In this document: positions 57,833 to 64,000 of the stretch, piece by piece
Layout: every line of letters starts with the position of its first letter
How positions within the stretch are numbered: position 1 is the first letter of the stretch
Assembly: GCF_006170445.1 (NCBI RefSeq)
Contig: NZ_VCNA01000013.1
Location: 87,964-151,963, forward strand
DNA: 64,000 nucleotides
DNA from: Brevibacillus dissolubilis
GTDB taxonomy: Bacteria > Bacillota > Bacilli > Brevibacillales > Brevibacillaceae
Direction: 5' to 3'
Notes under the pieces: model-generated
Database searches by the model: none
Told to the model about the DNA's origin: nothing
Seen by the model: only the letters and a program-made list of their open reading frames with translations
Made by a program: the position numbers and the translations under genes

Positions 57833-60292
57833 TCAAGGTCTCATTTGCTTAGAAAATCGGTCCATAATTTGGTTGGCAATGCCGCGCGCCTTGTCTTCGA
57901 TATCTTTAAAGCCATAGGATACTTTTTCGTACAGATGTGTCAAATACATCAGATCCTGGCGCTGATCACCCGAGACCTGCAGACGCTTCACATACTCCCG
58001 AAGCGTTTCACCACTCTTACGTGGAGCGATGACCCGTTCACAAAGCACCAGAAGCGTCGTGTATTTTTCCATGAACTGTTCTGGTTGGTACGTCGCCATC
58101 TTGCGCTGCATCCACCAGACCACCAGACGCTGACGCCGCTTCCATGCCATCACCAGACCCACGGCCAACGCTGCACCGACCCACCAAAGCCAGTTCCAAG
58201 AGAACGTCTTGCCGCCTGTAGTCGTATCTTCATCATCTGCGAGGCGGTCCAGTCTATCTTTATTCGTCTCGTTAGAATTGTTTTGTGCAGAAGCAGGTAC
58301 CGCTTGTTGTGCAGCTTCCTCTGTGTTTGTATCATAATTGACACGCACCGGGGAGGCAAAAGTGGTCGTCGCCTCAAACGGAATCCAGCCATAATCCTCG
58401 AAGTAGACCTCCACCCATGAGTGGGCATCTTTATTGCGTACCTCGATGGTCATCTCTCCGTTGTCATTACGCTCCACCTCGGTACCTTCCGCGAACCCTT
58501 TTACCCAACGGGCCGGAATGCCAACCGAACGCAGCATCACCGTCATCGACGTAGAAAAATGGTCACAGTACCCGCGCTGTGATTCAAACAGGAAGTGATC
58601 CACAAAGTCCTGCTCCGCTGTAGGCGCCGGTACATCCTCCGTCTCATAGCGGTAAGCCCCCGTGGTCCGCAGATGATTTTCAATCGCCCGTACTTTTTCA
58701 TAAGGCGTCTTCGCATTCTTGGTGATGGTGGCCGCCAAGTCTCTTACGCGCTGTGGCAATGTCTCGGGCAACTGCAGGTACATCCCTTTGACCTCTTCCG
58801 GATAATCCTTCCCTGATTGCAACAGCTTCTTCTCACTTAGTACCGGAACTTCCACCTTCATCTGATAATACATCATCCTCAAGCGGCTTGGGCTGATCCG
58901 CTCCGTGACATTCGGGCTGATCGTCGATCCCACACCGTTCATCTCATTCGAGCCATTAACCGGCGCTCCATTTGCCAGTACCGTTCTGTTTGCCGGATCA
59001 GTCCCATTGGCTGGTACAGCGGCATTTACTTGTTGCCCTGCTCCATCCGTCGGAACACTGCCGTTTATTTCCCCGGTTGCATCCGCCGGCACTGCCCCTA
59101 CCGTCTGGAAGTCACCATTCTCCATCCCAGCACTGTCCGCACTGGTCTCCAACATAATTTTCCCATTGCGTGCCTCGATGTTTTGGCTGACGTCATCATA
59201 CTGCAACGTAGCCAACTGCGGTGACATCCCCGTAATCGACTGAAGCTGCCCCGGATAAAACATCGTCGCAAACTGTTCACCGCCACGGAAAGACAAGCTC
59301 ACTGTCACTTCTCGTGTATTCTGGTCGGGCTCGAACAGCGTATCCTCCCACTTGTACTTCGTCGGAGTAAGAATCCCCGCGTAATCCTCATGGGCCTTCT
59401 GCCAGCCCTTCCCCGTATAGAAGTCCTTGGAATCTCCACGCCAATAATATTTCTCCTTGGTCGTCGCAAGGAAAACCAGCGAGTTGTCCTGACGGAACGG
59501 TCCACCCAATCGTTCATCATGGTCATCGTAGCCTACCTTTTTCAAGGTTCCCGTACCATTCCCAAGTCCGTCTTCTCCCGTCAGGTACGCGATCGGATCA
59601 GGCCAGGACGCCGCTTTCTTCGGCGCAGCATACGCCACCCCAACCGACAGACAGATCACCATCATCGGTGCGACCAATGAACGCAGGTAAGCAAAGCGCC
59701 CCTTCACCTTGACCGTCGACATCTTCTGCATCGCGGCAAAATGAATCACCGCCAACAGCAAGAATCCCACGATCAACGAACGGACAATCCCGCCATCCGC
59801 CTGATACGGCATAAAAGTGTCCAAAAACGCCAAATACCCCTCTGTCAAAAACACAAACCACAATCCCTGCCGCTGCTCCACCACCACGTACGACAGCAGC
59901 GAAACCATCGTCACCAGCAACAGGTAGAACAGGACATTACGCGTGACTGGAGACATATCCCACCACTGCTGCTGCATAATCAACGGGGCATCATGCATCA
60001 ACCGTACATACACTTCTGTCAGCCACTCCATCGAAAAAAATGAAGTGACAAAGAAATCACCATGGAGCAGCCACAACGCCCCGGCCAGCTTCACAAGCCA
60101 TCCCAGCAACCTCCACTGAAAAAGCAAGTCCGTCACCAGCACCATGGCAACCATATAGTAAAACGCACTCAAGTCACCCGTATCCGTGATTCCAGGCAAC
60201 GGAACCAGCCACTCCCGCAGCAAAAGGAACAAAAACAGCGTAGCCAGCCAATCAAGTCCACGGGTCCGCTTAAAAATGCCGGACATCACCAT
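57833..60292 (-). CDS. TgpA/DUF3488-type transglutaminase-like membrane protein with low-complexity insert
   Basis: An 819-residue protein. The first ~215 residues form several membrane helices (DUF3488), then an extracytoplasmic part with a transglutaminase-like domain (about 520-640): catalytic cysteine in QRGYCDHFSTSMT, histidine in DAHSWVEVYFEDYGW with the following aspartate. A final helix near residue 700 and a DUF4129-like cytoplasmic tail follow. An Ala/Asn/Gly/Pro/Thr-rich stretch (about residues 382-460, with repeats like VPANGT) interrupts the extracytoplasmic region. The ATG at 60292 follows AGGGGGTG, one base after the DUF58 stop. It works with MoxR and DUF58 partners; the substrate is unknown, possibly the cell wall. 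Confidence 0.88.
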   Translation of the reverse strand: MVMSGIFKRTRGLDWLATLFLFLLLREWLVPLPGITDTGDLSAFYYMVAMVLVTDLLFQWRLLGWLVKLAGALWLLHGDFFVTSFFSMEWLTEVYVRLMHDAPLIMQQQWWDMSPVTRNVLFYLLLVTMVSLLSYVVVEQRQGLWFVFLTEGYLAFLDTFMPYQADGGIVRSLIVGFLLLAVIHFAAMQKMSTVKVKGRFAYLRSLVAPMMVICLSVGVAYAAPKKAASWPDPIAYLTGEDGLGNGTGTLKKVGYDDHDERLGGPFRQDNSLVFLATTKEKYYWRGDSKDFYTGKGWQKAHEDYAGILTPTKYKWEDTLFEPDQNTREVTVSLSFRGGEQFATMFYPGQLQSITGMSPQLATLQYDDVSQNIEARNGKIMLETSADSAGMENGDFQTVGAVPADATGEINGSVPTDGAGQQVNAAVPANGTDPANRTVLANGAPVNGSNEMNGVGSTISPNVTERISPSRLRMMYYQMKVEVPVLSEKKLLQSGKDYPEEVKGMYLQLPETLPQRVRDLAATITKNAKTPYEKVRAIENHLRTTGAYRYETEDVPAPTAEQDFVDHFLFESQRGYCDHFSTSMTVMLRSVGIPARWVKGFAEGTEVERNDNGEMTIEVRNKDAHSWVEVYFEDYGWIPFEATTTFASPVRVNYDTNTEEAAQQAVPASAQNNSNETNKDRLDRLADDEDTTTGGKTFSWNWLWWVGAALAVGLVMAWKRRQRLVVWWMQRKMATYQPEQFMEKYTTLLVLCERVIAPRKSGETLREYVKRLQVSGDQRQDLMYLTHLYEKVSYGFKDIEDKARGIANQIMDRFSKQMRP

Positions 60293-60293
60293 T

Positions 60294-61511
60294 TTAAGCA
60301 CCCCCTACTCGTTTCAGCTCTTCATACTCATCCAGATGGACAGAATGACTGATTATCTTCGTCGAAGCCAGCAGGCGCAGCGCTTCTTTTTCCTCCAACG
60401 TCGGCACCACATTGGCATGCACCCAGAACAGCTGTACATCTTTCCCCATACGGCCCAATTCCATCAGCTGCATCACAAGGCGCTTATCCAGCGACGGCGT
60501 GATCACCGTGATCGCAAAACCAGGCGGAAACTCCATCGCCTCCCGCACAACCACCCGAGAAAACGGCTCCTCCCCCTCGGGCATCACCCGTGCCAGCTGG
60601 TCAAACACCCGGAAAAAATGTGCCTGCGTATTCCCCGGCGGCAATGCAATTCTCTCCCGCGACCTCGCTACGAACCCAAACGGATACATCCGGCGGCTCG
60701 CATAATAGATCAGGCTCGCCGTCAGCTTCACCGCCGTCTCGAACAGCTGCGGATTTTTCCCTTCATAATTCGCCTTCTGGGCATCCAGGAAAAAGACAAT
60801 CTGATTCATCGCCTGATGCTCGAATTCCTTCGTCTTCAATCCCGTCCCCCGCGCTGACGCACGCCAGTGAATCTGACTGAGACGGTCCCCGAGCTGATAT
60901 TCACGCACACCGCGTACAGCCGAGATATCATCAGAACGGCGATGCGCCACCTGCACATTTCCGCTGATCCGTCCATCTCCCGTCGACCAATGATTCAGCG
61001 AACGAAACGCCGGATACACCAAAAACTCATTGTGCAGCCCATATTTTTTCGACCGCTGGACAAAACCGAAATAGTCCCCGGCCTGCACCTGACACTCACC
61101 CAACTGATAATACCCACGCGGTACATTCGGGATCACATACCGCACCTCGATCTCCCGCCGAAACCATGGGAACACCAGCTGCTTATGCGGCTCATAATAC
61201 CCTGCCAGACGTTCTGGAAGCCCCTCCACAACGAGATTCCAACCGAGCGGAAACCATACCCTCCTCCGCAGACGAAGCGTCACAATCACGTCCTCGCCAT
61301 CCTTCAAGCGGTTCCGGTCGATCTCCCTGGTCACCTCCAACGTCGCAAACATCAGCAGATACGCAAGCACCTCATATCCGACAAACGTCACACAACTGTA
61401 AAACAAAAACCAACTTGCAAACCCCCCCTGAAACTTCGCGAACACATAGGTGACGATCACGAGCGCAAGGATGGTCAGTTTTCCATAATTACGTTGCTTA
61501 CGCTGATTCAT
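60294..61511 (-). CDS. DUF58 domain protein (YeaD-like)
   Basis: A 405-residue protein with two N-terminal membrane helices (about 10-50) and a C-terminal DUF58 domain: the signature SQIHWRASARGTGLKTKEFE lies near residue 200-220, and a VWA-like region follows (FFLDAQKANYEGKNPQ). The ATG at 61511 follows GGACGGTGATC; a TTG one codon earlier is possible. It is the middle gene of a MoxR-DUF58-TgpA operon, a widespread trio in which the MoxR ATPase is thought to act as a chaperone for the VWA-like partner. Function is unresolved. Confidence 0.88.
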   Translation of the reverse strand: MNQRKQRNYGKLTILALVIVTYVFAKFQGGFASWFLFYSCVTFVGYEVLAYLLMFATLEVTREIDRNRLKDGEDVIVTLRLRRRVWFPLGWNLVVEGLPERLAGYYEPHKQLVFPWFRREIEVRYVIPNVPRGYYQLGECQVQAGDYFGFVQRSKKYGLHNEFLVYPAFRSLNHWSTGDGRISGNVQVAHRRSDDISAVRGVREYQLGDRLSQIHWRASARGTGLKTKEFEHQAMNQIVFFLDAQKANYEGKNPQLFETAVKLTASLIYYASRRMYPFGFVARSRERIALPPGNTQAHFFRVFDQLARVMPEGEEPFSRVVVREAMEFPPGFAITVITPSLDKRLVMQLMELGRMGKDVQLFWVHANVVPTLEEKEALRLLASTKIISHSVHLDEYEELKRVGGA

Positions 61512-61528
61512 CAACGATCACCGTCCTC

Positions 61529-62482
61529 TCAAACGACAGGGACGCGTGTCTCCTGCATTACGCCCTGGATCAGACGTTGTACCGTTTCCCCATCCAGACG
61601 TGCTTCAGGCTTCAGGATCAAACGGTGGGTAAATGTATAAGGTACCAATTCCTTCACATCATCTGGAATCACATAATCACGGCCACGGACAAAAGCCAAC
61701 GCCTGTGCCGCTTTAAACAAAGCAAGTGCCCCACGCGGACTCACACCCAGATATACCGCATGATGATTCCGTGTCTTCTGACAGAGACGCACAATATATT
61801 CCTTAACCGGCTCACTCACCTTCACATTCATTACTTCACGCTGCAGAGCGATAACCTCTTCCGATTGAACCACCGCTTCCACACTCTCGATCGGTTGCTG
61901 ATTAGCAAAACGGCTCAGGATCGCCACTTCCTCCTGCTCTGTCGGATACCCCAAGTTCAGTTGCAACAGAAAACGGTCCAGCTGCGCCTCAGGCAACGGA
62001 AACGTCCCTTCATACTCCAACGGATTCTGTGTCGCCATAACAAAAAACGGCTCCGCCAGCTTATACGTGGTACCATCCACCGTCACCGTCCGCTCCTCCA
62101 TCGCCTCCAGCAGCGAGGATTGTGTCTTCGGTGAAGTCCGGTTGATCTCGTCCGACAAAACAACATTAGCAAAGACAGGTCCCTGTCTAAATTCAAATTC
62201 CATCGTCTTTTGATTGAAAATCGAAACACCAGTCACATCTGTCGGCAATAAATCCGGAGTAAACTGAATCCGCTTAAAATCCCCCCCGATGGATTTAGCC
62301 AATGCACGTACCAACATGGTTTTCCCCACTCCTGGAACGTCTTCCAACAACACATGTCCCCTCGCCAACAATGCTACTATACTCAACTCAATCACTTGTT
62401 TTTTTCCGATTAATACTTTTTCAATATTAGCAATCAGCTTTTCAACTACCTGATGCGGATGTTCCAGCTTAATCACGTTCAT
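61529..62482 (-). CDS. MoxR-family AAA+ ATPase
   Basis: A 317-residue AAA+ protein. Walker A lies in DVPGVGKTMLVRALA (about residues 48-62) and Walker B in VVLSDEINRTSPKTQSSLLE. Sensor 1 is in FFVMATQNPLEYEGTFPLPE, and PEAQLDRFLL supplies the arginine finger. A C-terminal helical lid completes it. The ATG at 62482 follows AAAGGAG by eight bases. It is the first gene of the MoxR-DUF58-TgpA operon and lies 17 bases from the next gene. It probably remodels its partner proteins with ATP. Confidence 0.93.
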   Translation of the reverse strand: MNVIKLEHPHQVVEKLIANIEKVLIGKKQVIELSIVALLARGHVLLEDVPGVGKTMLVRALAKSIGGDFKRIQFTPDLLPTDVTGVSIFNQKTMEFEFRQGPVFANVVLSDEINRTSPKTQSSLLEAMEERTVTVDGTTYKLAEPFFVMATQNPLEYEGTFPLPEAQLDRFLLQLNLGYPTEQEEVAILSRFANQQPIESVEAVVQSEEVIALQREVMNVKVSEPVKEYIVRLCQKTRNHHAVYLGVSPRGALALFKAAQALAFVRGRDYVIPDDVKELVPYTFTHRLILKPEARLDGETVQRLIQGVMQETRVPVV

Positions 62483-62831
62483 GTCAACAACTCCTTTGCG
62501 TCTAAACCACTTTTCATTGTCCCATTCCTATAGACGAAGATAAAGCTTATTCTCTACGGTAATGTATGGATATTGGAAAAACAAGAAAAGAATTATAAAA
62601 ATTAATCAACTTAAAATATTTAGATAATTTGCGTGTATTGCTCCATTCTTAGTATAGCCATATCCTTACCATTTTATCATACCTTTACCATTAAATCAGC
62701 CCTTGAAGAACACTCGTTCGAACTTTTGGACAAAAAAAGAGCAGGTGCTCTACCTACTCTCCATCCGCTGTATGATTCATCCCGTATCTTTCCAACATCT
62801 ATCTTCTATATAATAAAATACTCCAGAAAAT
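62483..62831. other. A+T-rich intergenic region between MoxR gene and tRNA terminator
   Basis: No gene, strong promoter or repeat that I can support. A short stem AGAGC/GCTCT with A-run on the left (62733-62752) could be a weak second terminator for the tRNA operon on the minus strand. The MoxR promoter must lie at its low end but is not clear. Confidence 0.5.
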
Positions 62832-62861
62832 AAAAAAAGACTGCAACTCAACGGTGCAATC
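62832..62861 (-). terminator. terminator of the tRNA operon
   Basis: Stem GACTGCA (62839-62845) with TGCAATC (62855-62861, one G-T pair), loop of nine, then seven T on the minus strand, 15 bases after the last tRNA gene. Confidence 0.82.
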
Positions 62862-62876
62862 CTTACTTTTTTATAA

Positions 62877-62952
62877 TGGTGAGCCATGAAGGACTCGAAC
62901 CTTCGACCCTCTGATTAAAAGTCAGATGCTCTACCAACTGAGCTAATGGCTC
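62877..62952 (-). tRNA. tRNA-Lys (UUU)
   Basis: 76 bases including encoded CCA; the anticodon loop reads CTTTTAA, giving UUU. Acceptor arms GAGCCAT and ATGGCTC pair fully. Last gene of the cluster in transcription order. Confidence 0.97.
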
Positions 62953-62961
62953 TCAAAAGAA

Positions 62962-63036
62962 TGGCTGGGGTACTAGGATTTGAACCTAGGAATGACGGAG
63001 TCAAAGTCCGTTGCCTTACCGCTTGGCTATACCCCA
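62962..63036 (-). tRNA. tRNA-Gln (UUG)
   Basis: 75 bases including encoded CCA; loop CTTTGAC places UUG as the anticodon. Acceptor TGGGGTA/TACCCCA pairs, with the U1-A72 pair typical of tRNA-Gln. Confidence 0.95.
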
Positions 63037-63039
63037 ACG

Positions 63040-63115
63040 TGGTGCCGGCGATAGGACTTGAACCCACAACCCCCTGATTACAAGTCAGGTGCTCTACCAA
63101 TTGAGCTACACCGGC
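63040..63115 (-). tRNA. tRNA-Thr (UGU)
   Basis: 76 bases including encoded CCA; loop CTTGTAA gives anticodon UGU. Acceptor GCCGGTG pairs with CGCCGGC with one G-U pair. Confidence 0.95.
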
Positions 63116-63135
63116 ATGGATATTTTATTAAAAGG

Positions 63136-63208
<73 letters not shown>

Positions 63209-63215
63209 TCAAATA

Positions 63216-63292
63216 TGGCGGAGCTGACGGGACTCGAACCCGCGACCTCCGGTGTGACAGACCGGCGTGAACTCCAACTTCACCACAGCTCC
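63216..63292 (-). tRNA. tRNA-Asp (GUC)
   Basis: 77 bases including CCA; loop CTGTCAC gives GUC. Acceptor GGAGCTG pairs with CAGCTCC. Confidence 0.95.
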
Positions 63293-63297
63293 ATATT

Positions 63298-63374
<77 letters not shown>

Positions 63375-63391
63375 ACAGTTATGATAATAAA

Positions 63392-63467
63392 TGGTGGAGG
63401 CTGACGGGATCGAACCGCCGACCCTCTGCTTGTAAGGCAGATGCTCTCCCAGCTGAGCTAAGCCTCC
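63392..63467 (-). tRNA. tRNA-Val (UAC)
   Basis: 76 bases including CCA; loop CTTACAA gives UAC. Acceptor GGAGGCT pairs with AGCCTCC. Confidence 0.96.
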
Positions 63468-63473
63468 GTAATA

Positions 63474-63550
63474 TGGTGACCCGTAGGGGATTCGAACCCC
63501 TGAATGACAGCGTGAAAGGCTGCTGTGTTAAACCGCTTCACCAACGGGCC
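63474..63550 (-). tRNA. tRNA-Glu (UUC)
   Basis: 77 bases including CCA; loop CTTTCAC gives UUC. Acceptor GGCCCGT pairs with ACGGGTC including one G-U pair. Confidence 0.95.
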
Positions 63551-63569
63551 ATGCATTTAATTAAGAAAT

Positions 63570-63654
63570 TGGTGCGGTCGGTGAGACTCGAACTCACACG
63601 GGTCGCCCCGCCACCCCCTCAAGATGGTGCGTCTGCCAATTCCGCCACGACCGC
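63570..63654 (-). tRNA. tRNA-Leu (GAG)
   Basis: 85 bases including CCA, with the long variable arm of class II tRNAs. With anticodon stem CCATC/GGTGG the loop is TTGAGGG, giving GAG. Confidence 0.92.
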
Positions 63655-63679
63655 ATATTAAAGTAATTAGTAATAGAAA

Positions 63680-63756
63680 TGGTAGCGGCGGAGGGAGTCG
63701 AACCCCCGACCTTTCGGGTATGAACCGAACGCTCTAGCCAGCTAAGCTACGCCGCC
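63680..63756 (-). tRNA. elongator tRNA-Met (CAU)
   Basis: 77 bases including CCA; loop TTCATAC gives CAU. Acceptor GGCGGCG/CGCCGCT with a G1-based pair and no initiator features. The sequence resembles Bacillus elongator Met; a lysidine-modified Ile tRNA is less likely. Confidence 0.88.
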
Positions 63757-63779
63757 ATAATCAAATTGCCAGTAAAATC

Positions 63780-63870
63780 TGGCGGAGAGTGAGGGATTCG
63801 AACCCTCGCTACGCTTGCGCATACTAACGGTTTAGCAAACCGTCCCCTTCGGCCTCTTGGGTAACTCTCC
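63780..63870 (-). tRNA. tRNA-Ser (GCU)
   Basis: 91 bases including CCA, with a long variable arm (class II). Loop TTGCTAA gives GCU. Acceptor GGAGAGT pairs with ACTCTCC. Confidence 0.95.
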
Positions 63871-63875
63871 GTATA

Positions 63876-63950
63876 TGGCTCCTCAGGACGGACTCGAACC
63901 GCCAGCCTACCGGTTAACAGCCGGTTGCTCCACCATTGAGCTACTGAGGA
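63876..63950 (-). tRNA. tRNA-Asn (GUU)
   Basis: 75 bases including CCA; loop CTGTTAA gives GUU. Acceptor TCCTCAG pairs with CTGAGGA. First tRNA of the cluster in transcription order, as in the B. subtilis trn cluster that begins Asn-Ser. Confidence 0.96.
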
Positions 63951-64000
63951 ATATTATGAAGGATGTTGCACCTTCAAAACTGGGTATGCAATACATTAGG
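63951..64000 (-). other. spacer upstream of the tRNA cluster, probably rRNA operon spacer
   Basis: Fifty bases to the window edge. On the minus strand the text CCAGTTTTGAAGGTGCAAC resembles spacers found around rRNA genes of Bacilli. A 5S or 23S gene is expected just outside, but none of it is visible. Confidence 0.35.

Noticed and set aside
62733..62752. Short hairpin AGAGC/GCTCT next to an A-run.
   Set aside because: Five-pair stem only; mentioned in the intergenic entry but not called as a terminator.
62633..62833. A 66-codon plus-strand frame in the gap before the tRNA genes.
   Set aside because: No ribosome site, no family; runs into the tRNA terminator hairpin.

Overview
This window reads as chromosome from a spore-forming Gram-positive of the order Bacillales. 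The gene order guaA, pbuG, the pur genes, then yerA, yerB, yerC, pcrB, pcrA, ligA and camS (yerH) is that of the Bacillus subtilis chromosome. Strong GGAGGTGATC-type ribosome sites, a SpoVIF-like spore protein, 5TMR-PAS sensor kinases and a B. subtilis-like tRNA cluster agree. The moderate G+C and frequent GTG/TTG starts would fit Alicyclobacillaceae (Tumebacillus-like), but that family placement is a guess. Most genes lie on the minus strand.

Layout. 1-11846 (minus): the start of rocA behind a sigma-54 type promoter, then camS, a Ppx/GppA phosphatase, a BNR-repeat lipoprotein, ligA, pcrA, pcrB, yerC and yerB. 12007-14183 (plus): a two-component system. 14234-16419 (plus): an accessory, A+T-richer three-gene unit (helix-turn-helix protein, ImmA/IrrE-type zinc peptidase, PIN-like protein) with two matching operator-like sites in front and a strong terminator behind. 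16421-23252: AzlCD and a complete Liv-type branched-chain amino acid ABC transporter. 23532-31400: YerA-type deaminase, small membrane proteins, an HxlR regulator facing a metallo-beta-lactamase-fold gene, a sensor kinase, an oxidoreductase and a lipoprotein.

31443-52006: the de novo purine genes, split into three transcription units (purEKB, purCSQLFMN, purHD). Each has its own promoter with a PurBox-like site and its own terminator. The gap between purN and purH holds a TPR regulator divergent from an unlisted 52-residue pre-peptide, probably an RRNPP-type peptide-signalling pair, plus a spoVIF-like gene. The gap between purB and purC holds an alcohol dehydrogenase, an M29 aminopeptidase, a chemoreceptor and what looks like a type I toxin/antisense-RNA locus.

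52135-62482: a frameshifted acetyltransferase, a LysR/TauE sulfur-type pair, pbuG under PurBox sites, guaA behind a guanine riboswitch, and a MoxR-DUF58-transglutaminase operon. 62877-63950: twelve tRNA genes on the minus strand, probably the tail of an rRNA operon beyond the right edge.

The purine parts form one regulon: PurR-type boxes on purE, purC, purH and pbuG, and a guanine-sensing riboswitch on guaA, which together would tune synthesis, uptake and GMP formation.
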